Origin: Cucumis sativus
Taxonomy: Eukaryota > Streptophyta > Magnoliopsida > Cucurbitales > Cucurbitaceae
Length of the DNA stretch: 64,000 nt
Assembly: GCF_000004075.3 (NCBI RefSeq)
Contig: NC_026661.2
Location: 20,364,307 to 20,428,306, forward strand
Reading direction: 5' to 3'
A program made the translations under genes and the position numbers. This document shows positions 1 to 12,431 of this stretch, piece by piece; within the stretch, counting starts at the first letter, position 1; each line of letters starts with the position of its first letter. The notes below the pieces were generated by a model that saw nothing but the letters and a program-made list of their open reading frames with translations, did not search any database and was not told the origin of the DNA.

Positions 1-105
1 CAACCATTTGGAACTCCCACTTTTACAGTATTTTCCAGATACTCCTCTAGGCAAACTGTCTTCATTATCTAGCTGGTCTCTCTTCCTAGAACAAGCTCCC
101 CCCAT
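1..105 (-). CDS. N-terminal exon of an unidentified protein, cut by the left edge
   Basis: Reading the minus strand from the ATG at 105 gives 35 uninterrupted codons to the window edge, starting MGGACSRKRDQ. Gly2 with a small residue context and Cys5 fits an N-myristoylation plus palmitoylation signal, so membrane attachment is plausible (inference from motif). The rest of the visible part is rich in Ser, Lys and Arg. A probable 5'UTR intron runs from a donor near 893 (TTCAG|GTATG on the minus strand) to an acceptor near 208 (TTTTGACAG). I have a weak memory of plant RNI-like/LRR proteins that begin this way, but would not name it on that basis. The remainder of the gene lies outside the window. 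Confidence 0.6.
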   Translation of the reverse strand, partial: MGGACSRKRDQLDNEDSLPRGVSGKYCKSGSSKWL

Positions 106-968
106 TGAGAAGGTATCCCGTAATCAATTTATGTCATAAAAATTTCAGCAGAACATTATCGTAACCCATACAATAACCAAAAAATAACATATGCACGTTA
201 CTTTACCCTGTCAAAATAGAACATAGCAGGATTAAGTTCATTAATCTCAGTAACACATCTCTTCATGAAAAAAGTAACCACAAATCAAATACAACACATT
301 TCAACTTGAAGAATTATAGCAAGGCTAGCACCCACAAAATAGGATTATGTTCATCTGATGTTTCTAAACATGATATCTCGTTGTCACCATGTAATAGATT
401 GATGTATAAGGAAAAGTAAGAAGAGTTCCAAAATAACAAAACCAATTTCTCGAAGTCCCCATTTTCAACTGAAATCCATTAAAGCGAAATTAAAAAAAAA
501 AAACTCATATGCTCACTCTAACTCTAGGACAAGAGTGACGATGAGAAATACTCCAAAATAATCAAAATTTAAAGATAAAACCAATAAGAACAATAAAACC
601 AATCATAGATAGAATTAAAATCCCTGATCACACCTCCTAAATTGCAAACTCCCTCGTTTTTTTGAGAGATTTCTCGCTGTCAGCATAATATAAGGGGGGG
701 AACAACGATCAAACGACTAAACAGGATCATCAAGCTCCTAAAAATCACTTTACCCTTTTACCAACAATCAAAAACCCTCCACCCCACGAACAAAAAACAA
801 AAACCTTCTAAAGAGAACAAAAGGAAATGATCATCGGAAAAGGAAAAGGGAACAAAATCATCTCCAAGAAAAAAGACGAGAACAACAATCATACCTGAAC
901 ATGATCATCTTGAATACATCAACTGAAAAGGAAAAAAAAAAAACGATTCCCAGGAGAAGAATGGACGA

Positions 969-978
<10 letters not shown>

Positions 979-999
<21 letters not shown>

Positions 1000-1003
1000 T
1001 ATT
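979..1003. repeat. (AT)n microsatellite
   Basis: An uninterrupted run of about 12 AT dinucleotides lies just upstream of the probable transcription start of the left-edge minus-strand gene. A G-box-like core (GACACGTG) lies near 1183, on the promoter side. Confidence 0.85.
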
Positions 1004-1010
1004 TATCAGA

Positions 1011-3800
1011 GAGCAGTGTTTAGCGCAAATGGGTTTTTCTCATCTTTCTTCTTTGGGAGTGGGGGAGTTCTACAAGAGAAGAAGAGTGAAGCAGGGGCCG
1101 GAAAGAGAGAGAGAGATGAAAAGAAAGAAAGGAAAAGTGCAAGGTGTCCATAGCCGAACCAAAGTCCGAAGCAATGGATTTCTGACACGTGTGGTTTTGG
1201 GAGAGGCGGTGGGTCGGCGTTAGGTGTGCTTCGGTTGATGGGATAAGAAAGCCGCGGTGTGGGACCCACCTTGGAAATTAGAGACTCTTTTTTTTTTCTT
1301 TTCTTTTTTATGAAATTGGAAACTCTTTTCTTTTTCAAATTAAGAAAAAAAAGAGTTTATATTTTTTGTGTTCAGAATTTAGAAATGTCTCATTCTCTAT
1401 ACAGTTTGTTTGAGTTTTTGTTTATCTTATTCCTTCAACCTTTTAAATATCTATCTTAGATCTTTATATAGATAAAATATCAATTTCAATCTAAAAATTA
1501 TAAAAAAAATAGAAAATTAGAAAATTAAGTAAACGTGTTTATTATTTATAATTATTTAAATTAATTGTATATTATGCTTATTTTTTGAATTTTTATACAT
1601 CCCTTCACACTAAAAGTAACAAAAAAAAATAAAAATATCATCGTATTAATCACTGTTCAGAAAATTTATTCACAAAAACTTTATATTTTGAGAAGATATC
1701 CAAGAATAAGCAAAAAAAAGAAATTGACAAAATTAAAAAGGTAGAAGTTGAAAAAATATAAAAGCTACAAAAGTTGGAAATCAGTTGTAATCTATAGAAA
1801 AAAAATAAAAATCTAGCTAACAAACAAACTAACCACTTATAATTAGATAAAAACAATAAAATTGAATGATTTGGCCCTTAAACTTATACTAAATCGAGTT
1901 AGGATGTTAATAGAAAATTTAAGTTTAAAAGTAAAAAAGTATAGAGAAATTAAAGAAGATAGAGCGAAAAGATGTTTGAAAATAAAGAAAGGGGTATGGT
2001 ATTTAAATAGAGTTGAAACAAAAGATGAGAATAAGTGTAATTATTGATAATTTCCAAATTGGGGATATAGATTTGTTGAGAGGTTGAAGAGGGAGAGAGA
2101 GGACCCACTAAGGGTTTAGCGTTAGGCAAATTGGGGACGCAATCTCATTTAATTATGATTTACATAATCTAAGCACATATTATAACATTCTCTAATATTT
2201 TATCAGAGAAACACATCTTAACAACTCCTTCAAGTAAAGTATATCAACTTTATACTTTCTTCTAGGTTTTAAATACCATATATATACGTGTGTATGAAAA
2301 ATTAAATTATTCAAGTTATTTTGTTTGGATGCTTTGTTTGAAGTGAATATTCAAGTTGGATTAAAAATGTAGATTTTGGGATTCTAAAGAAACAAAAATA
2401 GAAGAAAGAAGTAATTTTTTGGGGAATGAATTTTGGTCCATTAATGGGATTCGGTTGTTTTCGTGGTTTTGAGTGTATAAAAGGTTGAAAATGAGTGTTT
2501 TGACGTTTAGAGAAAGAGGTCATAATCAAATAGAAGTATTTAAGTGAATAATAAAGTAAGATCAATTTTAATTTGTGAAAACGACGATCATCCAATCACA
2601 TTACTTTCTTTTGGTCCCACTCATTATCATATCACCATTTGCTATAACAATATCCATACCCATTTCTAGGGTTTACAGAAAAAAAGAGGAAACATATCAA
2701 AGCTTCTTATATGGCCCATTGGTCTATTTTCTCACGAGTCGTCCATTTTAAATTTCAAAATAGGGAATAAATACGATTATCGAATAAGTTAGTTTGGTTT
2801 CCAATCTAAGGCTTTATCTCTCAATTTTTTATCTTCAAGTGTCAACCATACTTTTATTCTTAGGTGATTGATGAACCTTTTATACATGTGTTATTGAAAT
2901 AGGCTTATTAGTTCAGATCTTAAAATCAAATCTAACTATTTTATTTTATTTATTTTTTAAATCCATCTATATCTAAAAAAGAAAAAAAAATGTCTATACA
3001 ACTTGTAGTTTTGGTGGCTCAAGATTGTTCAAGATTTAAAACATAAAAATGAATTTTATCCAACTTGATCCTTTGGTGGCCGAAACCGAACAACATATAC
3101 GATTCAATTTGACACAAACGTGGCATTCGATTTAGTGTGGTTTCAGCTTGTCTAATTTTTAGTATTCAAAGGCTTGTAGAGTTGTAATAGAAACATTTGA
3201 GTATTTTATAAAACAAAACAAAACTTCGTATAAAAACTACATACCTTTATCACCTTAATCATGTATAGAAACTAGTTCGTATTAGAATTTTGAGGTTTGA
3301 AAGTTAAAAAGTAATTGCGAAATTGAAAACCATTCTTAAAATTTTGTACATGAAAGAAAATACATCAATTAAAGAAGATAAACAAATGGATGGACTATTA
3401 ATTCAAAGGATTAGCACGAAGGTACCATTAGATCATTTATCCAACACTTCAAACCAATATCCAAAATATATAAACAGTTCCTATCTGATGGTGCACCTCC
3501 GTTCCATAGATGCGCGTGTTCAACGACGGTGCAGCAGCAGTGGCGCGCGAGGGGAGGACTGGACCAATAAAGAAAAGACAGTTGCTGGCTGGTGACGATG
3601 AAGAGGGAAAGAAGAAGAATTACAAACCTGAGCTCCCCACCTTCCACTCGCACTTGCCGTCGGCCGTTGTAGTGGCGTTGAGTCGCGAGGGAGATAAACG
3701 CTACAGAAAAGAAAAAGGGAATTTTGGGTTTTTTTTCTTTTGTATGTGGGGGCAATTTTGACATTTCATTTACTCATCCCAAAAACTCTTCACTTCTTCC
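1011..3800. other. Divergent intergenic region, 2.8 kb, no gene seen
   Basis: This AT-rich stretch separates the left-edge minus-strand gene from the plus-strand helicase gene. Only short open stretches occur, biased in composition and without recognisable domains. Two telo-box-like TAGGGTTTA or AAGGGTTTA strings lie near 2110 and 2668. The last 300 bases become GC-richer, as expected near the helicase promoter. I see no transposon ends. Confidence 0.6.
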
Positions 3801-4005
3801 AATTTTACACACCGTCAGAACTTCCGAGAGGATCCCAAAATTGCGCTGCTTATTTCCTCCGACTAGGGCGGCTCCCGGTCTTCTCGACGGAGACCCTTCA
3901 TCCGATTTAACTCGCTCTGGGTCACCTTCTCCATTTGGGGTTCTTGTTCGAATCCCGACAACGAAGAGCAAGAGGACTGATCTGCTCCCCTTGTAAAAGA
4001 CTCGA

Positions 4006-4346
4006 GTAAGTTTTAGCTTATTTTGCTTTTTGATAATCTTTGTGGGTTCTTCTTCTTGATTTATCTGTCAATGAAGCTCTTCCTTTAATGTATTTGATTG
4101 TAATTCCGTTTCTGGGTCGTTCTAACTGAAATGGGGTTTGTATTTCGGAGGTTCTAATCGGAATCCATTATTGAAGAATCTAATTCGAGAGGCTTGTTCT
4201 TGTTTGTAATTGGTTTTTGCATTTGCGGTTTTTTGTTTGCTTAATTGTAGTTGATATCTGCGTGCAACATGAAATCTAATGGTTTTTAGGGTTAGTTTCG
4301 ACTTGTTTAGGGATTGGATTTCTGATGATCTTTTGATAATTTTTAG
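4006..4346 (+). other. RH35: 5'UTR intron of the RH35 gene
   Basis: The donor CGA|GTAAG at 4005/4006 and the T-rich acceptor ending TTTTTAG at 4346 bracket a 341-base leader intron. The upstream non-coding exon probably starts near 3800-3850, where composition changes. The placement is inferred from consensus only. Confidence 0.65.
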
Positions 4347-6455
<2,109 letters not shown>

Positions 6456-6811
6456 GAAAGCTGAGAATAGAGTACCGATGCTTTTTGTTTGATTTCTCCC
6501 TTGCTCTAAGCGGATTGTAAATGTATGAACTGATAAATTAGTGGTAGCTAGATATTCCAATGAAATCATGTAGTTTGTTGTTTTATCTGCGTTCACATTT
6601 GTGAGTTGACATTGATTCGATCTCAGTTACAAAAGGAACTCATTGATTAACATTATTGACAGTGTCTTTACAAATTATGAAAAAGAAGAGGGCAGTTTGT
6701 GAAAACAAAGTATAAAATCTTGTCTTCCGTTACAACCTTCTGTAACAGATGAACTGAAGCAGATGTATACACTCTGATCTAGGTTCTGAAAGGAACATCA
6801 CAAATCAACAA

Positions 6812-8784
6812 CTAGTCGACTGGAACTTCTACATCCATTTTTATGCCTGAGTTACCAAGAACCTGCAAAAGAATTAAAAACATGAAGAACATTAAACTAG
6901 ATAGATCAAGAACAATGCAAGAGTTTATCACGAAAGTACCTTAACGAAGTCATCCAGTGTCAACTGAGAGTTTCTTGTATAGCCTGCTTCTTGTAACAAT
7001 TGGCATAAGACTTGCTGCAAGGGAAAAGAGAAACTATTTATACTCCTGACCAATCTAACAGAGTAGTTCGTTTATGAAGGTGAAAATAAATAATATAAGC
7101 ATGCAGCAAAAGATTCAGTTCTTCTATTTCATGTGTTAGGACTTTGTTCCTTTCGAGCTGCGTAAGTGCTATCAATGCCTTTGCACACGCAGGATAGGCA
7201 CCATCATTATGGAGAGATCAATTAAATTTTATTAGATTACTAAATTCAGCAAATAACTGAATGGATAGATGTCTAAGAGGTATTATTTGCTATGTTTAAT
7301 GTGTAATAAATGAATCGCATTGTGTTCTCAGATAACAGTAAAGTTGAAAAGGCAATACATATACAAACTACGAACTGTAAAACTAAGGAAATAATACCTC
7401 TCTCTGCTCGTCGGAGATGAATGGACCCGACAAATCCCGAAGTACTTCAATTATCTCGTTGAAAGAAACCTTCCCGTTGCAGTCAGCATCATATACCTTG
7501 AAGATAACTGAAATAAAGAGACACAGGAAACTATTAATACTATCTCAAGGCAGTTTTCTACAGTGACAGAACTCTTTAATAAAGCATATCAGAGCCATGA
7601 TAATTGAAATCAATATAATGGGTTAGTGTGAGTTCGTGAGAAAATAAAAAAGTTCCTCCATTTAGTCACCAAACCTATAATCCATATGAAATCAGGGTTA
7701 TCTTAGAAGGTGTTTGATCATCAACTTCGATGTTAAATAACCCAACTTTACCAATCTCAATAGTGCTCACTACTAAAATTTGTACATTTACTGAGAAAAC
7801 TTCCATTTTCCCCTTATTCTCCCTCTTGTACAATTATTGAAGAACTTCATCTTCACAATTTTGTTCTCCAAATGCAAACTTCCTAACTCCATCATATTTA
7901 CTACAGACTTCATGACCTAACTCAAAGCCCTAAACACTATTAGTGACAACTTATGCTAGACCATCTTAGATATCATGAATTATAACTTATAAATCAGCTT
8001 CATCAGACGAAGTTGCTCCAATGTACTCGAGGGAGGTATGACTAAAAAGTTCCATGACAAGTTTTCTCTTCCCCTGTATTACATTATTGGCCTTAAGGCT
8101 TAGACACCAAATTTCACTACTACTGACTGCCATAAAAATGATTGCCAAAGGATTTCTGATTTTTTAAATTAGCCATTGTCTTTTAGAACCCTCAACCTTA
8201 TACAAAACCATAAAAAGATGAACAAGCAGCAGCAAGAAAAGAACTCACATTCAATCTTATGGTGCACACTAGCTTTAGCACTGAATGCTGACAAGAAAGC
8301 TACAAAATCCTTAAAATTCAAGCCATCAACCATCTTGAGCAAACGCTGAAGAAAACAACAGAAGAACAAAGATATCACTTATCATAAGTGGCATCACTGA
8401 TATAACCAACACACATACACACGATAAAGCAGATTCAATTTGAGGTTGAATGATGGAACAAAAACAAAATTTCAAAGCAAAACCTGAGAAAGTGGATTCA
8501 TGGCAAATTCAGGAACTGAAAGGAATTCATCAGCTGAAATAAACCCCTTGGCATTTCTATCAAGTTGGCAGAATCTCTGATACAAGGACACTATTTCCTG
8601 TTGGGAGACTAACTTACACACAAGCAAATAGTAAACGAAAGTAAGCCTACTAAAACACTCAAAAAAAAAAAAAAAAAAAAAAATCAAATGAAGACAAGGG
8701 ATAAATTAACCCACAGAGTTTATTGCAGTGCTCTTGAACTTCTTCAATATCATATTGAGTGAGCATCGATGAAGCATTACCCAT
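6812..8784 (-). CDS. Calcineurin B-like EF-hand protein, six exons, 175 residues
   Basis: Exons on the minus strand are 8784-8715, 8608-8484, 8345-8249, 7507-7398, 7014-6940 and 6862-6812, summing to 176 codons with the stop. The product begins MGNASSM, a classic N-myristoylation signal as in animal calcineurin B, and ends DVEVPVD. EF-hand 1 (DRNAKGFISADE) and EF-hand 3 (DADCNGKVSFNE) keep calcium ligands; the second and fourth hands are degenerate. It closely resembles the plant calcineurin-B-like protein At3g18430 as I remember it, and is distinct from the longer CBL family that regulates CIPK kinases. Land plants lack a clear calcineurin A catalytic subunit, so its partner is not obvious. 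A further 5'UTR intron is likely between about 8814 and 8924. Confidence 0.92.
8661..8683. repeat. Poly(A) tract in an intron
   Basis: A run of about 23 A on the plus strand (T on the sense strand) lies in the first coding intron of the EF-hand gene, far enough from the acceptor near 8609 not to be its polypyrimidine tract. Confidence 0.8.
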
Positions 8785-9100
8785 GAATTCTCAATCTAAA
8801 TGCTCAATATCTGAATCAAACCAATCTTCAAACACAGACAGAATCAGAATAGAATAAGTAACACCTTCAAACTGAAACAATTCTCCAAAAGTGAAAATGG
8901 GGAAAAGGGAAAGAAGAAGAACAAACCTGAAAATCACAGATGATCTGATAACGGGCAGTACAAAAATTGGAGATTCCTTTACTTAACAACAGCAGAAACA
9001 GAACTAGAAGAAACCCAGCTGAAGCTTTCTCACCTGGACATCATCGAGACTCTAAAAAAAGCCTAGATAAGCTTTTATTCCCTCTTTTTTGTTGTGATCG

Positions 9101-9220
9101 ATGGCGACGAAGATTATCCCCTTTGATTCTGTCCAATTGAGCATCAAGAACATCGCTAATCTTGATGCTATTTTCGATATGAGTGGGAACTTCGTAACAA
9201 AATTTTACGTGGGATGGTAA
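9101..9220 (+). CDS. Small open reading frame, 39 residues, unknown
   Basis: ATG in a strong context (CGATGGCG) opens 39 codons (MATKIIPFDS... to FYVGW) before TAA. It lies immediately upstream of the EF-hand gene, in the opposite direction. The amino-acid composition looks ordinary rather than low-complexity, so it could be a short peptide gene or the first exon or relic of something. I recognise no family and see no further exons. Confidence 0.2.
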   Translation: MATKIIPFDSVQLSIKNIANLDAIFDMSGNFVTKFYVGW

Positions 9221-9837
9221 AAAATAGTATTTCTTTTTCCACAAAAGAATGAAAATTTCCAGAAAAGTTGTTGCATTTATAAATGGAATGGTAGTAGAAC
9301 AAGGCAGTACTGAGTCGCGATAATGATGGGGCCGGTGACGGTGAAGAACAAACAACAAATCATAAATATATAACCAATTTGTTCTAAACCCAAAAAGTTT
9401 AAATTATGGCCAAAACCAACCTAATTTCGTTAATTGATTTTCAAGGTAGTTATTGTTCATCCATTAGATTCAAAATAACAAGTATATAGTAACCCATTAC
9501 ATTAAGAAAACTATACTCTCATTTCAAAGTTTGAAAAATGATCTTAAATAATCTTTGAAAAGATGAGGAATATTCAAGAGCTCAAGAAAAGGAAGGATAA
9601 AAAGAATTAATGTAATGGAAGATGATATTGATAATATAAAATTAGTAAATTTATACACTTTACTTCAAATTTGCCTCTTCAACTTCTCTTCTTATTATTC
9701 TCTCAACTTAATTCAATCAAAGCTTTTACAAACATTTACGTGTCAAAAAAAAAGTTTAGTATCGGTAATGTTATGATAATATTTATTTGGAAAAAAAATT
9801 AGATGAGGAGAATTACGAAAAGTATATTTTATTATTA

Positions 9838-10175
9838 CTTTTAAAAATTCATATTCTAAATTCAATAGACAGATATTCGTTTAATTTATCAAATTGTTAT
9901 ATTTTCGTAAAACAAGTTCCATTAGTTTTCTTAAATACGAGATCAATTTTCAACGTTTTTTTATTATATATATTTAAGGGACATCTTTATAAATAGCAAA
10001 ATAAATTAAAATATTTACAAACTATAGCAAAATTTTGGATTTTGTACAACATTCATTTTCAACATTTTTTACGTAATCGTTAGATGCGATTAAATTATTA
10101 ATTTTTTAAATTCATATTCTAAAATTCAATAAATAAATTTTATATATTTAATTTACCAAATCGTCATGGTTTTTA
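9838..10175 (+). repeat. Pair of imperfect direct repeats of about 70 bases
   Basis: Both copies read roughly TTAAAAATTCATATTCTAAA, then an AATTCAATA...ATTTA(C/T)CAAAT core (9838-9910 and 10103-10170). They differ at several positions. Parent element unknown. Confidence 0.55.
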
Positions 10176-10800
10176 TAATGCAGGAGAAAAAAAACTGATC
10201 AAACTGTGTAATCACAATAAATGAGAGTAAAATGAAAAATAAAAATTTTAAATTCATGTAATTGTATCAAATTCATAACTTAAAACAAGTTATGTTTTTT
10301 AAATAAAAAGGTTAAAGTTAACTAAACTCATAAATGAGAAAAAAATAGATTAAATAATATTTAAACTTAAATGGATTAATTATAAATAAGAAAAGATCGA
10401 GAAAGACTTATGATAACCATTCTCCCAAACAAGTTAACGTATAATCCTTTCCCTTTCCAAACACACCCTTATAGTTTTTACAAATTTTGAGAACTAAAGT
10501 GTAGTTTTTCAAATTTCACGATCAAATAGATAATAACTCTAAACTTTATGGATCAAATATGTATTTTTTCCTAAAATATACTTTGAGCGTTTAAATAGCA
10601 TTTTTTTTTATAAAAAAATATATATCATTTTGGTCTTTTTATTTAATTTTAATTCTTGTTTTCTCTCTTTAAATTTAGGGTCATTTTTTAAAATAAAATA
10701 AATTAAAATATTTACAAGTTATAACAAAATTCTAAATTTTATCAATGTCGCTCATAGACTCCTATCACTCGTGGATATTAATGTCTATTATCTATTTTTT
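9985..10800 (+). repeat. Two partial copies of an AT-rich dispersed repeat
   Basis: The motif AAATAAATTAAAATATTTAC, then AA(A/G)TTATA(A)CAAAATT, occurs at about 9998-10040 and again at about 10690-10745. The second copy continues into text about 'TCATAGACTCCTATCACTCGTGG', reminiscent of short dispersed repeats common in cucurbit intergenic DNA (inference from memory). Confidence 0.45.
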
Positions 10801-11172
10801 TCCAACTCTCTCTTATTCAATTGTGGTTCTTTTTGTTCTCAATAAATAACATTTATTTGATAATTAATGTTAATTATAAAAAGAAAATTTCCACAATTAC
10901 ATCCCATGTGTAATATATTATAAAATTAATCAATTTATTGGTAGTTTAGTATGAGGCAATAAATTTGGTTACACTTATAGAATTGAATATATCAAAAGCT
11001 AAATTCAACTCACCCACCTATTAAGTATTAATATCAAACAAATTAAGTAGAGAATGGAAATAAAGTTATAGATTTCATTTGGTCACATATCCTCTTCCTT
11101 AGCTAATTTGTAAACAAGATTGATAGATAAGATTAACTTATAATTTGTAAATCCATATAATTTAAATTAAGT

Positions 11173-11211
11173 GTATATATATATATATTATATATATATA
11201 TATATATATGT
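11173..11211. repeat. (TA)n microsatellite
   Basis: A nearly perfect run of TA dinucleotides with one TATTATA interruption. Confidence 0.85.
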
Positions 11212-11249
11212 ATACGGTGTAAATAGAAGTCAAAACATACATATTGAAT

Positions 11250-11600
11250 ATCGAGTCGACCGACCTTGAAAAATGAGAGGGATTGGTTGGAGTTGGTATC
11301 GAAAAGTTTCAAATTGAGAATTTTAAAAAGGTATTTTTAAATGTTAAGTTAAATGAACAAAAACCGACTAACCGACCCTTACTCATCGATGTCGAGGTCT
11401 GTTGGGCGGACACTTTTATAGTCAATTTGGAGTCTGTTTTTTATGAATATGGTTTTTATGAATTTTTAGATCGTAAATATTTAACTGCCTACCATAATAA
11501 ATTAAAAAAAAAGTTAAGAAAAGTTGTCAAAAATAAAAAACCAAAAGATTTCAACCACTTTAATTTAAACCAAATTACTTTCGTGTTTGTATTCAAATTC
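11250..11600 (+). repeat. Dispersed repeat, copy 1 (partner near 55.25 kb)
   Basis: Segments here reappear in the same order and orientation near 55,255-55,450: GGT(A/T)TCGAAAAG(T/C)TTCAAATTGA, then a spacer, then AACCCTTACTCATCGAT-like text. The tail, with repeated blocks rich in AAAAATAAAAAACC, is longer in this copy. No protein domain is visible; a short non-autonomous or heavily decayed element is likely. Confidence 0.55.
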
Positions 11601-12431
11601 ATCGATTTTTAATGTTTAAATTAAAATCATTTTTCAAGTAATTTGATTTTTTTTTCTTCTAAAAATCACGGAAACATACCCTCATTGTTTCACCATAGCA
11701 ACAACCCATGAAAAACGTAAGTATTAAATGAAGGTTTGAAAAGTGATAAACTCTAAACCAATTGTGTTTCCTCAAGTCAAAAAGTAGGCCAAAGTTTTGT
11801 TTGATAAAGAAAAGGACTCAAAGAATTGAAGTCACCTTCCTTTACTCATCTATATATTAATTGAAAAATATATAATTAAAATCATAAAAGAATACGACAT
11901 CGTATTGAATAAAGAGTATAGCGAAACCCAAAGTTTGTCTTTTCCTTTGATGACGTAAGGGTTTAGGATAAACTTTGAAGTGTTGGTCATAGTCAAATTC
12001 GTGACTATTAGATTAAAGTTTCCACTTTTCAATTTTCATATCATTTTATAAAATGACTTAATAACGAAAGGAAGAAAAGAAAATAAATATTTATAATTCT
12101 TTAGAGATATCCATTTTTTTTTTTACTTAATTATTAAAAATCCTCTAATAAATAATTAGTTTGGTGAGTTGGAAAACGAAAAAAAGAAATCCAATTAGGT
12201 GGTTGAGTTGGAAAATTAAAAAAAATCCTCATCGGTTATGACTATGTTCAAAATGACTCTCTTTTGCCCTTTCTTTGTTTTTGTTATTTATAAAAGAAAA
12301 GGCCCCAATTATGAGGAGAAGAAAGTCGTAACTTCATCCCTCGTTCCACACACTTCATCAATCATCATCTCCTTTTTCACTTCTCTATAGATCCAAGATT
12401 TTCAGTTGAAAATATCTACGATCAAGGAACT

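Larger units (their letters stand above)
9221..12330. other. AT-rich intergenic region with degenerate repeats
   Basis: No gene is recognisable over about 3 kb. The region holds internal repeated segments (9840-9910 resembles 10105-10175; 9985-10040 resembles 10688-10745), a TA microsatellite near 11173-11211, and a dispersed repeat at about 11250-11600 that has a second copy near 55.3 kb. The open stretch 11283-11612 falls inside that repeat and is not a convincing gene. Confidence 0.6.

Noticed and set aside
3411-3764. 117-residue minus-strand open stretch upstream of RH35
   Set aside because: No domain, runs through the promoter-like GC-richer region, and has overlapping open stretches in other frames; best explained by composition.
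7398-7507. Possible frameshift in exon 4 of the EF-hand gene
   Set aside because: A first hand count gave one base too many at a line break. Rereading gives a 110-base exon that keeps FIFKVYDADCNG in frame, so the gene is intact.
9041-9358. 105-residue minus-strand open stretch upstream of the EF-hand gene
   Set aside because: No recognisable domain, and it overlaps the better-placed short plus-strand frame; probably leader or promoter DNA.
11283-11612. 109-residue plus-strand open stretch
   Set aside because: Falls within the dispersed repeat shared with 55.3 kb, where the frame is not preserved; not a gene.
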